Below are positions 1 through 11,729 of a stretch of 64,000 bases of DNA, piece after piece. Position numbers and translations under genes: made by a program. This stretch comes from Phytoseiulus persimilis (lineage: Eukaryota > Arthropoda > Arachnida > Mesostigmata > Phytoseiidae), in the NCBI GenBank assembly GCA_037576195.1, contig CM075103.1:25194723-25258722 (forward strand), read 5' to 3'. The notes under the pieces are model-generated. The model was not told the DNA's origin. It worked only from the letters and a program-made list of their open reading frames with translations, and ran no database searches. How positions within the stretch are numbered: the stretch's first letter is position 1; every line of letters begins with the position of its first letter.

Positions 1-625
1 ACAGCAAAACTGCGTGAATCCCAAAACTGTTTTCCCGCCTACTCGACCGACTTGAGAACGGAAATCGTTCCCCAAAAGGACTCCACACGACGGCTCGGGA
101 TCTTCATCCTACGGCACGGGATCTTTTCCGGAATCTGGACCGCTGATTACGCTGACGAGTGGACGCACAGTGATAGCACTTTTGTCTTCAGATAGAGAAC
201 GTTGGATTTGTAATGAATGAGTCGATGATCCTTGCCGACTCTTTATCGGAGCTGCATCGCGCCTCTCGCCGCTTCTGAGAGCCCCTCGCCTATCCGTCAA
301 GAACTCCATTTGGGCGGAGTCGCAAGAGAGAACAGCACAATTTTGTGAAGACCCCCGGATTTCTCAAAAAAGAGGGTGGATACTGGAATGCCGATGTCAA
401 GATCAACAACACAGGAATTCATCTGAAGCCACAGGGTGTGAAACCCCAACAATAAATGATTCACTGACCGCTGTTAGCTCCCGCCGCTCGAGTAGAATCT
501 TACCGAACCTGGAGGGTTGATTGGAAGTGGCATCGCCGACATGCCCATGATCCTCAGGCGCAGGCACGGGTCCACCGATGAGTTCTGCGTTTCTCCGCCC
601 GAGCTTGTACTCCTTTTCAGGGTCT

Positions 626-879
626 TTTGTTTTTCGGCTGAACCTCTCAGCCAGCCCTCAGGAGTGCACCGGAATCACCGGAGCATTGCTTCAGTAACAC
701 TCCCTATCGCCTCGCGAATCCCATTGCGGGCGGTGGGCTTGGGTCTTAAGATGGTTCAGATTCAATTCTGATATGAATTAAATCCTCTATTTACCACATA
801 AGAAAGATTTTTATCCCGCAATTGCTAGCTTAGCGTGGCACCCAGTGTTGGTTTATGCCACCCGGCCAGCGAGCGGGGG
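626..879 (-). mobile_element. tRNA-derived SINE, copy 1 (A and B family of two copies in window)
   Basis: About 254 bp flanked by a perfect 14-bp direct repeat CCTTTTCAGGGTCT at 612-625 and 880-893, read as a target-site duplication. On the minus strand it starts with a tRNA-like head (A-box-like tGGCCGGGTGGC) followed by a body of about 180 nt and an A-rich 3' end (GAAAAACAAAAG). It aligns along its length with the copy at 20594-20867. The B-box region is deleted here, so this copy is probably transcriptionally dead. It landed inside the 45-bp minisatellite, whose monomer supplies the target sequence. Confidence 0.8.
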
Positions 880-883
880 CCTT

Positions 884-1143
884 TTCAGGGTCTATGGAGG
901 TGATTCCTGGATCGATCTGACCACACTTTTCAGGGTCTTATCAGGTTGTTCCGGGATCGATCTGACCATACTTTTCAGGGTCCCTGGGGGTAATTCCGGG
1001 CTCGATCTGACCATACTTTTCGGGCTCTATGGAGGTGATTCCTGGATCGATCTGACCATACTTTTCGTGCTCTATGGAGGTGATTCCGGGATCGATCTGA
1101 CCATACTTTTCGGGGTCTTTGGAGGTGATTCCGGAATCGATCT
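884..1143. repeat. 45-bp minisatellite array
   Basis: About five and a half monomers of a 45-46 bp unit with the core 'ggaggtgattccgggatcgatctgaccatacttttcggggtct'. The same monomer recurs in both arms of the foldback element (about 21850-22140 and 23690-23860). Monomers differ from each other by several substitutions. It is open in several frames, but this is a by-product of the repeat rather than coding. Confidence 0.85.
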
Positions 1144-1156
1144 GCTGTTGTGTTGC

Positions 1157-1199
<43 letters not shown>

Positions 1200-1243
1200 A
1201 CTGTTATTGTTGCTGCTACAATTATTGCTGCTGCTGTTGTTGG
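1144..1243. repeat. Trinucleotide microsatellite (CTG/TTG)n
   Basis: About 100 bp of imperfect CTG/TTG triplets directly following the minisatellite. It would read as poly-Cys or poly-Asn in different frames; no gene context supports translation. Confidence 0.85.
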
Positions 1244-1945
1244 AGGGAGGGATTCTCAAAGTGCCTCCGTCTCTTCGTATCGTTGGCGATGTCATTTGCT
1301 GCTGAACTCTGTTTCACAGCAAGAGCAGGGGAAAGTTCCCCCATCCCCGACTTTCCGGACAAGTGCTTGGTAAGGCGGCGGACAGCAAAACTGCGTGAAT
1401 CCCGAAACTGTTTTCCCGCCTACTCGACCAACTTGAGAACGGGAATCGTTCCCCAGAAGGGCTCCCGAACTTCACACGACGGCCCGGGATCTTCATCCTA
1501 CGGCACGGGATCTATTCCGGAATCTTGACCCCTCACCACGCTGACGAGTGGACACACAGTGATAGCACTTTGGTCTTCAGATAGAGAACGTTGGATTTGG
1601 AATGAATGAGTCGATGATCGTTGCCGACTCTTCATCGGACCTGCAGCGCGCCCCTCGCTGCTTCCGAGGGTACCTCGCCTATTCGTCGAGAACTCTATTT
1701 GGGCGGAGTCGCCGGAGAGAACAGCACAATTCTGCGAAGACGCCCGGATTTCTCAAGAAAGAGGGTTGGTACTGGAATGCCGACGTCAAAAGCAACAACA
1801 CAGGAATCTCCTCGAAGCCACAGGGTGTAGAACCCCAACAACCAATGATTTGCTCAACACGCGATTAGCTTTCGCCGCTTGAGTTGAATCTTACCAAAAC
1901 TAGAAGGTTGATCGTAAGTGACATCATCGACATGGCCATGATACA

Positions 1946-2525
1946 AGTTCGCGTGCTTCGGCCCAATGAGTCAGCCATTGGAGGCCACACATTCTTGCGG
2001 CTCAGAGCGAGTTTGAAGCCAAACCGCTCTCCAACGCACTTCCATCCACTCTTGTTGGCCACAAGTATGAACGTCGCGTCCTTTCCTTCCAAGACATTAA
2101 TGACCGCCGAGAACGCTTCAAGGTTTCCACCGTGATCGTTCACCTCCGAGTCACGGGCCTCACCTCGCCGAGACTCACTGAGGCGACTTAGGCATCCCAG
2201 GGACGCTTCTTCTGAACAGAACTACCCTGGCAGCTGATTTCAGGAAGATCTCCTTCCCACTCGATACGTGTTTGTGAACGATGGGCAGATTGAGCGAAGC
2301 ATCTTGGAAAAGGCGACTTCAGACGCCGTTCGTCCATCCGTCGAGAAAAGCGAAGACTTCGTCATGTTCAAACTATTTCGGCCAACGTGTTTGGAGCGCG
2401 TTCATGAAGGCTTCGGCAGTCGCTGAATTGGGCATTGCCGATGACCCCAAAACCGAGTACCGCGGTTGAAAACCAAAAATAACCGCATTGCTCTCTTTGA
2501 GGTATTTTGACGGTTCGTGTTCACC
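1946..2525. other. No gene seen
   Basis: Unique-looking sequence between the duplication and the 3' end of LINE copy 1. No ORF with recognisable domain content, RNA gene or promoter could be supported. Confidence 0.5.
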
Positions 2526-2679
2526 GAGATGGATGGATGGATGGATATTTATTGATCATCTCCCTTCTATCTTTACATTTCAAGCATATTTAGGGAGACC
2601 CTAGTTAAGGGGCAGTGTAGTGGCTGATCCGTGCGGCATTTGTTTCGTTGAATTCGTTGCTTTGGCGATTGGCGTTTTC

Positions 2680-5600
2680 CTATTCCTCTAGCGTTTTCTT
2701 AGTGTTCAGTATCGTCTTCGGGGTGCTGTCCTTGTGGAGTCCAAGTTTCCTCCGGGTCTCCTCCTCTATGTTGATTGGCTTCCTGCATTGTAGGATCACA
2801 TGTTCGAGGGTTTCTTCTTCTATGCCGCACTTAAGGCACGTCGTGTCGATGTCCTTGTATTTTGATCGGTATTTTCTGGTCTGTAGGCATCCCGCCCTGG
2901 CGTTCGCCAGTAGGCGACTGCCTCTGGTACTGTCGTATATGTGCTCGATGTTTCCTCGCACTGTTTTGTAGTCTCTGTATCGCTCAAGAGTTTTTCTCTC
3001 TGCCATTCCTCACCGCCATGTCTCGTCGAGCTTGGCTTTGATGGTTTCGTCTACATACTTTTTGTAGGCTGTCTGTGATACCCGAATGATTCTTCTCGGG
3101 AGTTCCCTTATGCACGCGCACCCGAAGGTTTCTTTTAGCTCTAGGCTCCTCTTCTGTAGTCTGGTTGGTATGTTGGCAATTTCCGTCATTGTGAGAATTG
3201 CTCTTGGCCATCTGATCTCGCTCATTTCGCTGATGCGTGCCAGGTATGTCAGTTTGCTTTTTGCCTCTCTGGCCTCGAAGGTTGACCGACTTAGTTCTCC
3301 GTTTATGAATTCGGTAGCGATGTTAGAGTTTGGTTGTCCCAATGCCCATTTCCCAGCTTCTCGCAGTATGGTTTCGAGCCTTCTCCTTGTTTTCTGTGTC
3401 ATCGTCGTGACTGAGTTCGCATAAGTTAGAGCTGGAACCGCTGTGCTCTTCCACTGTATTTTCGTGACTTCGAAGCGGTTAAACTTCCAGAGCGATCTGG
3501 CGTGCATTTGCTGTATCATCCTTCCCGCTTTGGATTCCCATATTTTCACCTGCTCCTCCAGGTAGTTTCGTGCGTTGCATAGGGTGATTCCTCGGTATTT
3601 GTATGTATTCAACGTGGGTAAATCTCTTTTTTGGATCTCGAATTTTCGTTCTGCATCCGTGCACTTCAAGAATTCCACTACCGCGCTCTTTCCCGGTTTG
3701 AAGTGGAGACTCATTCCATCTCCAAATTTGGATGTTACCTCGAGTAATCTCTCCAGGTCCTTTCTGGTTTGTCCGATGAGCACCAAGTTATCCGCGAGGA
3801 GCAACCCACAGATCGGGAACTCTTCTTTTTTCTGCCGAACGTCAAAGATGGTTCCAGGTAGTCGTACTCTGAATTCAACACCTGTTCTCTCTAGTTTTTC
3901 TTCCAACTTGGAAATAAATAGAATGAACAGGATTGAGTTGAGGGGGCATCCCTGTCGGAGGCCCTTGCTCGTTGGTACTGTGTCGGATTGGTGTTCTCCG
4001 TACTGTAGGATCACCTCATCATCTGTGTATAGGAGTTTGAATTATTCCAGGATCGGCCTCGGCATCTGCTCTTCCAGAAGTACCTTCCATAGCCGATCTC
4101 TGTCGATCCCATCGTACGCTTTCGCGCAGTCTAGGAAACAGGTTATGAGTCCTGTCCCTTCCTGCCTCGCTATTTTGATTGCCGATGTAAGGACGAAGAT
4201 GCAGTCTTCGGCCCGTCTATTTTCCCGGAAGCCGAATTGCATTTCTCCGAGTGCTCCTGTTTCCTCCATCCAATTTTGGATTTCGCCACATAGAAGCCTC
4301 GTGAATGTCCTGTATAAGACCGGAGATATCGTGATTGGTCTATATGTTTTGAGAGCCCTCTTGTCGGAGTTGCTTTTCGGTAGAAGAGTTACACTTCCCT
4401 TCATCCAGTCTTTCGGGATCGGTGTGACTCCGCTAGCTATTTGGTTGAAAAGTCGGGCCGCGTATTCGCAGCCAATTATCCCTGTTGCTTTCAGCAGGTA
4501 TGCTGGGATTCCGTCTAGTCCCATGGCTGAGTCGTTTGACAATCTCCCGAATGTCTTTGCTATCGTTTCCGCGCTCGCTTCTAGGTCTATTTTCTGTGAG
4601 AGTTTCAGTTCTTTCTCTTGGCTTGGTTCTCTGGTCTGCTCCGCAGTTGCTTCGCATTCGAGAATTTCTCTCAGCACGCTCGTCAGGTGTTTCCCGATTT
4701 GGGCGTCTTCTACCTCCTGTCCATGGTCGTCTTCTGGCCGGATTGGGGCCTTGCCTTTTCTTTCCTCTTTCTTCGTGTATTGCCAGAACCGTATCACACG
4801 CTGTTGTCGTGGGGATCTGATGATGTGGTCATATAGCTTTTTGTTTTGGTGAGAAATCTTCCTCTCAACCTCCTCGTATATTTTTTGTTGCATTTCGTGG
4901 AAGTCAGGAGCTGCAATTTTTTTGCTTTTGGAGTAGCGCAATTGATCTGGATTGGACCGGGTATTGATTCTTTTTCAATTTGATCCTTTTTGTACACGCC
5001 GCGATGCTCGCTTGAATGTTTTCCTTCAGGCTTTCGTACGTGATCGTTTTGTTTCCTCCGATGTGTTTCCACATGGTCCCTTCCGTCGTCATGCTCGCCT
5101 TCTTTTTATCTACTATCGTTATTGTGTAGCTTTTTTGCTCCTCCGTCTCATTCGGCTTGGTTGCAATTTCGGAGCTAGCCGATATGAGGTTGTGGTCGGA
5201 AATTCGTGTAATTAGCCTATCCTCGTCTATGCTCATTCTCGCCAAGCTCTCGTAAGCTCTCGGATTGCATAGTACGTAGTCCATAACAGAGTTCTGCCTT
5301 GTGAACCTTCCCTCGCATCTTTCGGTTTCGTTCACGATGGTCAGGCCGACTCGGCTTGCGAAGTCCTTTAGCAGGCGCCCTCTACTATTTTCTTGTTCAG
5401 AGAAGGGTCTGATGAGGGCATTCATATCACCCCCAATGACTATGTGCGCTCTGCCTCCACTCTCCGCGTCTATTATGCTAGCTATCCTCTCGAATAGTTG
5501 AGCATTCTCCCGCTCTCGCTCGTGTGATACGTATATCGAGAAAATCATCCACTCAGTCGATCTTATTTCGAGCTTGACTGCTATGAAATCTTTCCCTTTC

Positions 5601-5881
5601 TCCACGATTTCAGCCTGTCCCAGGCATGTGGGGATTAATATACCCACGCCCGCTTTGGCGTGCTTGCCGGTCCTTCCCTTCCTGTTACTCCCATACCACT
5701 CGAATTGCGGGTCGTCATCGGCCGCCTCTATTCGAGGGGCCGCGTGCTTCGTCGAACTGGGGGTTCCTGGGCTTCGGGTAGTAGGGACTATTTCGCCCTC
5801 TACCCCTCGGGTTTCCCCGTCCTCGCGGATTGTATCCGCTCCCCCCTGCCCCGTCTCTGTCGGGAGCCGGAGCGTTTCCAC
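2680..5881 (-). pseudogene. LINE ORF2: endonuclease and reverse transcriptase, damaged
   Basis: Order on the minus strand: APE-type endonuclease (5720-5130; GVGILIPT, the GGDMNA motif and the SDHNLI histidine box are visible), linker, RT (about 4300-3700; FLDCAKAYD for motif A, KGLRQGCPLN for motif B), then a C-terminal CLKCG...HVILQC motif near 2790. The endonuclease lacks its N-terminal 90 or so residues, including the catalytic Asn and Glu, by a deletion relative to copy 2. There is a frameshift near 4920 and in-frame stops TAA near 4041 and TGA near 3007. The RT motif C reads LLLADNLVL instead of the usual ADD, so the second catalytic aspartate is Asn. These changes make an active enzyme unlikely. 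Confidence 0.9.
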
Positions 5882-6864
5882 GGCCTTGCTTTTCGGCCGC
5901 TTCCATCGCCTTCTCCCTCTCTTTCTGTCTCGGCTATCTTGGCTATCTTGGCTCTCGTTCTTTTCATTCGAGCCCGGAGCTCATCCGCCCCCTGTTCGTC
6001 GAGTTCCATCCTGTCGACGTACCAGGCGGCAATCTTTTTTTTCGCCTCCGGGCCACCCAGTTTTGTTAGGTGCCCACTGTCAAACAGGCTTTCGTTGCGG
6101 TAGATACCCCTCAAATTCATGAGGGCTACCTGAGTGCGATCCGTCGTTTCGATCCACTGCTCCACAATCTTATTGACCTCGGTAGCTGCCGTTGCCAAAT
6201 CCCCTGTTGCGGGGAGCTTCATCCAGGTCGCCGAGGCGACTCTGTCGTCGGCTATCGTACTTTCTAGGGCTAAGATTATTTCCTCGCCTAGCTCTCTTGC
6301 CTTCCAAGTACGAAAGTTCCCGTCCCGTCGGTTCGCTCGGCCTGTATCGAGGAGGACGTGCATAGTGTCTGCCGTCCCCTCCTGGACTAGTTTTTTAACT
6401 ATTTCCAGATGTTTTTCTACTAGGCCGTGTTTTACTCTGAGGACATAGTCCTTTCCCATTAGGCCTGCCAGCCACCTCTCTGATTTGAGGTCTTCGAAAA
6501 TTTCTTCTCCGACCATATACGTGCATGATGAGGGCTCGGTTTCGCCCTCTTCTGCTAGTTCCATCTCGGTTTCGGCTCTGCCAACATTCGTTTTTGTGGC
6601 TGCCTCCTCCGCTTTCTTCTCAACCGCCACGCGCCGCTTGATTTCGCTGGCGTGTGCGGTGGCCATGTCGGCGTTTGCCCTGGCCAGTTGAGCGTTCACA
6701 GTTAGCTGGTTCGCTAACTCGTCCTGCATCTTAGAGAGGTTGGCTCTAAGCTTGTCTATCTCTTGGGTTTTCGATGCCACTTCGTTTCGTAGCATCATAG
6801 CCCGCATCCAGTGCAAAAGTTGGGAGACATACCTCCAAAAGAAGCACTCCACGTTTTCTCTCAA
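5800..6864 (-). CDS. LINE ORF1 gag-like protein
   Basis: Open frame of 354 codons. The first roughly 100 residues are heptad-like and charged (NEVASKTQEIDKLRANLSK), consistent with the coiled coil that mediates trimerisation in many LINE ORF1 proteins. The C-terminal 60 residues are Arg/Gly-rich and basic (RQRRGRGER), suited to RNA binding. No CCHC knuckle or RRM could be recognised. It overlaps the start of the ORF2 frame by about 80 bp. In the family, ORF1 binds element RNA and acts as a chaperone; that role is inferred from position and composition. The C-terminal part is matched by copy 2 at 11735-11974. Confidence 0.75.
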   Translation of the reverse strand: MRENVECFFWRYVSQLLHWMRAMMLRNEVASKTQEIDKLRANLSKMQDELANQLTVNAQLARANADMATAHASEIKRRVAVEKKAEEAATKTNVGRAETEMELAEEGETEPSSCTYMVGEEIFEDLKSERWLAGLMGKDYVLRVKHGLVEKHLEIVKKLVQEGTADTMHVLLDTGRANRRDGNFRTWKARELGEEIILALESTIADDRVASATWMKLPATGDLATAATEVNKIVEQWIETTDRTQVALMNLRGIYRNESLFDSGHLTKLGGPEAKKKIAAWYVDRMELDEQGADELRARMKRTRAKIAKIAETEREGEGDGSGRKARPWKRSGSRQRRGRGERIQSARTGKPEG

Positions 6865-6900
6865 CTTTGCTCCTTTTTTCCGATAATTTATCGGACTTGC

Positions 6901-9475
6901 TCAAACACGCGTTGTTGTTCCGGAGCGCGAGCAGACGAAAGATGATAATTACATCCGATTAGTTCATGCACAGGCAACTCCTTACATGAAAACCCGCACC
7001 ACTTAGGAGAAACTCTTGAGTGAGCCCTCAATGAGCTTTCTCTGAAGCTGGGCACCGATCATTTGGTCCACGAATTCGCGTTCCTACATCGACGCTCTCA
7101 TCAGACGGAGGTCAGAATGCAAGCGTTGGTGCCGATCACCACCCCAAACACTCTCGATCACCGCGTCCGATTTCAGTCGAAACCCGCATCACATTCTATC
7201 CGTCCACCACAGCACGCATGTGGCCCCATGAAGATACGAGACGGTCACGTCCGCCTCCCCCCTTAGAACACCGCGAATGACTGTGGAATACATGAGACAG
7301 CCGATCGAGGACAAACCCCCACGGGATTCAAGTATGGAAAAAACAGGCGGAATTAGGATTCTCTCATTGAATAACAGGAACCGAAGCTCGGAAGCTTTTA
7401 GCGTGGAGCGATTTGGTATTGCAAGTTCTCATTCACAGATCCATCAAAGAGTAGCCCAAAGCTGCGGAAACCTTGCAACCGTGGAAGAATCTAGGCAAGC
7501 CTTCGATTCTGGTCATCACTATCTCAGAGTTGGAGGTTTTGGGATTCGAACCCGTATCCGAGATTTCGCGCCCTCTCCTGGACTCGTGGACTCAGCCTCG
7601 GACTCGTGAATTTCTCGACCCCTACTTAGCACCGATCGACAGATCTGCTTTGCGATGTCGACGCTCCCATCAGCGGTACGTCAGAATGTGAGCGTTGGTT
7701 CCGATCACTACCCCTGACGCTCTCGATCAGCGCGTCCGATTCCAGTCGAAGCACGGCTTACATTCCAGTCGTCCATCATATCACACACCTGGTCCCATGA
7801 CGATACGAGACGGTGACCTCCCCATCCTCTTTCCAACACAACGAATGACTGCGGAAAACATGAAATAGGCGATCGGTGACGAACGCTCACGGGATTCAGC
7901 TGTGAAAAAACGGGCAGAATGGGGATAATTCCTTCGGAAATCAAGAACCGGGGCTCGAAATGTTTTAGCGTAAAGCGTCTCCGTTCAGCAAGTTCGCATC
8001 CAGAGATCCATCACAGGGTGGACCAATGCTGCGGAAACCTTGCGACCGTGGAAGAACTGCAGGAGAAGACTACAGTTGTGAGAATCGTGTCCAATGTATC
8101 CCATACCTTGGAGAAGATATTGTGAATGAAATCAGAAGCAGCGATACCATTCGACGGAAGTTACCACAAAGCGGAAATTTCTTACCGCCGAACGCTCGTC
8201 CAACGAGTCGAATTCGGATGGCATTGAGTCTGTGCCATCTCCGACAATTTCTCTTCGAAATGTTTCCGGTGGGTTTCATCTGTCTGCAACTTGGAATCGT
8301 CGCTGTGACACTGCAAAACAGCGACGATAGTTAAGATGACGGCGCTTTCTGAGTTCTTCGATCAGATTCTCACGGAGCATCCGGGCAAGCTCAGTTCCTC
8401 TGCCCCTGAGGTCACCGAGGAGCAGGCCGAAAATTGCGTTTGCGCGAAGAAGCGGGGCGTCCTCCTTGCATGATAAGAATACAGCCCATCTGAATGGCTC
8501 GAGGAATGCTCTGTGAGGAGTCGGCGCAGTATATGCTGATGGGTGTGCTGAATCGAGATCACACGTTATTCAAGCCGGCATCAGTCGGAGAGCGTGTTCG
8601 ATCATAACGAGAGTCGAGTACCATCCCGTACGACTGTTTAGTGTTGGACGGAGCATTTTCCCATTCAAATCCTTTCACAATGTTATCTGCCTCATATCAT
8701 CCACCATGACTGGCCTCTTCTCAAACTCCCGAGCTACCGATCGGAGTCGTCCGATAGCATGGCCGAGGAAGACTGAGGAACCCTGCTTCCGGTTCGATCT
8801 TCGTTTCTCCGTTCGAGCATCCCCCGAGTCAGATCCTCGGATGTATGTAAGTGAGTAGTGAGTCAGGGTAATAAATGGTCCGAGACGTGTGTTTTCAGCA
8901 TACGCAGGTATCGATATGCTACATGGCATTTTCGATTTTCAAAGGAGTTCAATCCGAGGTCTGGGACTGGTATCGACTGAATATAAGAGCATCCTGTTTA
9001 ACTGCACTCAGGAGCTGCAGAAGAAAATTGCAACACTGTTCGATCTCAACTCACGGAGAAACTATCACATCCCTCCGGTTCCAGAGGACAAACTATCATT
9101 CGTATGCATTCGTCACTCTTCGTTTAGCTTTTGAGAGCGGAGGATTCTTCCAGGAATATTTCCAGAAGCCACCTTGGAATCGGGCCGTCAAATAATCGAG
9201 GCGCTCCGTGAATGCATTCGAAACAAAGCAGAATCGTAAGGAGTACAAGTGAACATCATTTTCCGAGGTCCGGAATCCGCTGCGGACCGACCGATCCGGA
9301 GTTTGAGGTTTAGGACCGGCTAGTCCGCATCGGACTGGCAGCTCCGCATCGGACCAGCCAGTCCGATAAAGCATTCTCCGGGCTGGGCAGTCCAATCTGC
9401 CCGATCTGCTCGATCTGATCGGCAGTGCGGTTCTGAATGTTCCAGTGGAGGGAGCCCAGATCAGCGGAATCGGGG
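6901..9475. repeat. No gene; contains a 0.58-kb tandem duplication
   Basis: About 7075-7490 is repeated in direct orientation at about 7655-8060: shared phrases include 'ctctcgatca.cgcgtccgatt.cagtcgaa', 'cccatga.gatacgagacggt' and 'gctgcggaaaccttgc.accgtggaagaa'. The copies are roughly 75-80% alike by eye. An isolated B-box-like 'gggttcgaatccc' (minus, near 7541-7553) lies at the junction. 8061-9475 shows nothing I can name; 9260-9450 is rich in 'tccgg/ccgga' words. Confidence 0.7.
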
Positions 9476-9815
9476 CTAAATCGGTGTGAAATACCGGTCG
9501 TCCTCCGTGGTGGCCATGATGTTCGCCGCCTTGATGTCGTCCGTGGTGTTCAGGTCCCTCGTGGCCTTGGCGATGCCCTTCGTGACCACTGTAATGACCG
9601 TGTCTCCCATTGCCAGACTCAGCCACCTCCATCGTGTCCTGCTCGCCCAGGCCCTGCTGAATCTCTTCGGACGTCGGAACAAATCCAACGATTCCTGCTG
9701 CGGTGGTACCATTGCGGGGGCTCCCCCTCACCTTAGCATTGATGATTCCTACCGATAAAGCGAGACAGGCGATCAAGCAGGGTCCCTTCTTACGGAAAAT
9801 CACTTTACGGACCAT
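9476..9815 (-). CDS. Possible small secreted protein, reading frame uncertain
   Basis: Reading from the ATG at 9815, the N-terminus is basic (MVRKVIFRKK) followed by a hydrophobic stretch (CLIACLALSVGIINA), which looks like a signal peptide. Past the peptide two overlapping frames compete. One gives a His/Gly-rich tail (HEGPEHHGRHQGGEHHGHH). The other, entered by one frameshift near 9615, gives DTVITVVTKGIAKATRDLNT and ends at a stop at 9476. The second frame has nearly all codons ending in G or C over about 35 codons (GTC ACG AAG GGC ATC GCC...), a sign that it is, or was, the selected frame. I do not recognise the family. It could be a living gene with a sequencing error, or a fresh pseudogene. 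Confidence 0.35.
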
Positions 9816-9827
9816 CAGACCGGGCAA

Positions 9828-10899
9828 AATGATCTATCGGACTGGCCCGTGCGGAAAATGATTCATCGGACTGACTGGTCCAAAAATGCAGATTCCGGAC
9901 CGGTCGGTCCGCGGCAGATTCCGGACTCCGGGAAGTGATGTCCAAGTACCACAAGATCGCAGATCTCCTCTCCTAGCACATCTCGAAACACCAAGCTCCG
10001 GCGAAGGAGACAGTGCACATTCCAAACAGAGGCTTAATTTTCAAAAAGTTGTCTATGTTGAAGTTATCCACTTCCGTTTTGTGGGATGCGATGTCCATTG
10101 CTGCTCCCTAAATCGTCTGATTCGTCTCAAGTTTCGCATATGTTTTAAGAGAAGTACTTCCTTTTGAAACTCACTGGATCTTGGCTTCCATCGGCGTGCC
10201 TCCATTCCAAGGATATCCTGTCGTCCCCATGCGATGATTCCATGCTACAAGACTCGGCGTAATGCTGTGCTTTACCGACAGGGTGTGAGCACTAACTGTC
10301 CCATGCCGATGTTTATGATACATGATTGGGCATGGAGGGTGCGTCGGGGGTAGCCTAAGGGCTCATGGGACTTTTCCCCATACGGCCCTGGGGTCTCAAG
10401 AATGAAGATGAAATTCTGAAAATCATCATCGTCACATCCCTCAGCCCACTATGAAGTTACATTCCCATGCTTTTCGGTCTCGAAGCGGGCGAGAATCGAA
10501 AAAAGATCGAGAGTAAGATGATCCATAGATTCCCGGCGTCATGCGTCACGTCGGGAAACGTTATTTGGATAAGGAATAGTGCCGATCCGGTATTCACCAA
10601 GTTATAGCCTGAAAGATTGAACGGATAGTATGAGGCGGAGCAAAAGTAGCTTTATGAATGGATTCAGTGAGAGTTCCGGATCAAGCGAAACCTGAGTGGT
10701 AAAGATGATCCACGGAGGAACATTCCTCTCGGAGGACGCGCTCACGATAAACGCATTTGATTAACGGGAAAAACGAGCATTCGGATGGCTCAGCGAACGA
10801 GAACAGCTTCCAATATAGGCTCGGAAACGGTATTGCTGGAAACAGGAAGCCCGCTCAACGTCAGCTGCACATCCACATCGGTCGGAAGGTAGGGTGCTG
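9828..10899. other. No gene seen
   Basis: Includes short CG-rich inverted words around 9830-9960 ('ccggaccggtcggtccgcgg') resembling those at 9260-9450. The rest is unremarkable. Confidence 0.45.
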
Positions 10900-11680
10900 A
10901 GACTGGTTGTAGATCAGCGAGTGGAGTTTCAATCAGTCGTTTAGCTGATCCAGTAGTCACAGTGGGCATGTCGTGCCGTCAATCGTTTGGAGAAGTACTC
11001 CAACTGCATGAAGCAGTAGATATCCAGTGGCCATATCAGACTGGTCGCGCCCCTCGAGAAGATGCTGGGGATGAATTCTTTGTCAAGAAGGCTATACAAT
11101 TGAGAATCTTTATGACCACCCCACGAATCCTCGAAGAGCACGCATCTTGGGTAAGGCAGAAGGTTGACGACCTCGCTGAAGACGTGCTCACAACAGGTCC
11201 AAACGAGACCTTCGTTTAATGTCCCTGATTTCTAGCACGTTATGAAAAGCTTCGGGTATTTCGGCAACGACGCTGACACCGATGAGCCGAAAGCACCTTT
11301 TGGCTTCTGTGGGTTCACGTACAGCTACCTAATTAGCTGGCCACTCATGTTTAGAATCGCCTGGGTAGTTCAACTATAGGTGAGAGCGTTCAGAGAATTC
11401 AAAGTGGCAATTGTTCGTCTTCCGCCGGTGCAGGTCAAGGTCCCGTTGGTATGTCTTGTGTGATTGAATGGAGACTGATCCGTATTGAAAACTTCAGCCG
11501 GATCGAAGTGAAGCAAGACGCTATCCTGATTGTTGAGAACCATCTCCATTGCTTGGTCTTGGATCTCTTCGACGTTCTGTTACGATCGATGTGTCATGAA
11601 CTTGGTGCTTTTCCGTGAAGAAATGCGGTAGGTCTCTTTGACCTCGGTGGGGAGGCCTGACCTAACCTCTCCCGCCACGT
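10900..11680 (-). pseudogene. DDE transposase relic (Tc5/CENPB-like family, copy 1)
   Basis: Reading down the minus strand: YRISSRKSTKF (end of a Tc5/CENPB-type HTH region, near 11620), then EVFNTDQSPFNH around 11490, carrying the first catalytic Asp block NTDQS, then KPKGAFG near 11290, KSGTLNEG, and FEDSWGGH near 11130, carrying the second catalytic Asp, followed by RGATSLIWPLDIYCF. The order and motifs are those of a DDE superfamily in which DSWSGH and GTTSLIQPLD blocks are diagnostic. Several stops and frameshifts separate the blocks, so it is dead. The 11735 LINE copy abuts it on the right. Confidence 0.75.
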
Positions 11681-11729
11681 CTGCTGCGGCCAGTATCAAC
11701 TCGCCAGCCGCCTGACATGAAAGAACCCC

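Larger units (their letters stand above)
1..1945. repeat. Partial tandem duplication, period about 1.38 kb
   Basis: Bases 1-555 recur in direct orientation at about 1383-1945 with scattered substitutions; both begin with the same 'acagcaaaactgcgtgaatcc' phrase and stay alignable through the 'cttgagttgaatcttacc' region. The repeat runs off the left edge of the window, so its full unit is unknown. Between the copies lie a SINE, a 45-bp minisatellite and a trinucleotide tract. No convincing gene is seen in either copy. Confidence 0.8.
2529..6900 (-). mobile_element. Non-LTR retrotransposon (LINE), copy 1, nearly full length
   Basis: Minus-strand element with an ORF1 gag-like protein (6864-5800) and an ORF2 carrying an APE-type endonuclease, reverse transcriptase and a terminal CCHC-like motif (5881-2680). 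There is no RNase H domain visible after the RT. The 3' end is an AATAAATATCC stretch followed by a short (ATCC)n tail, at 2529-2560 on the plus strand as (GGAT)n. The 5' end is not sharply defined; homology information stops near 6900 because copy 2 is truncated. A clear target-site duplication was not found. Damage is light: one frameshift and two in-frame stops in ORF2 plus loss of the endonuclease N-terminus. Confidence 0.9.

Noticed and set aside
845..1528. Long open frame with a poly-Cys tract
   Set aside because: It is produced by the minisatellite and the CTG/TTG microsatellite, which are open in several frames on both strands.
2648..4852. Long plus-strand frames across 2.6-4.9 kb
   Set aside because: They are shadows of the minus-strand reverse transcriptase.
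7541..7553. tRNA gene suggested by a B-box-like GGGTTCGAATCCC on the minus strand
   Set aside because: No A-box or acceptor-stem pairing at a proper distance, and it sits at the junction of a tandem duplication.
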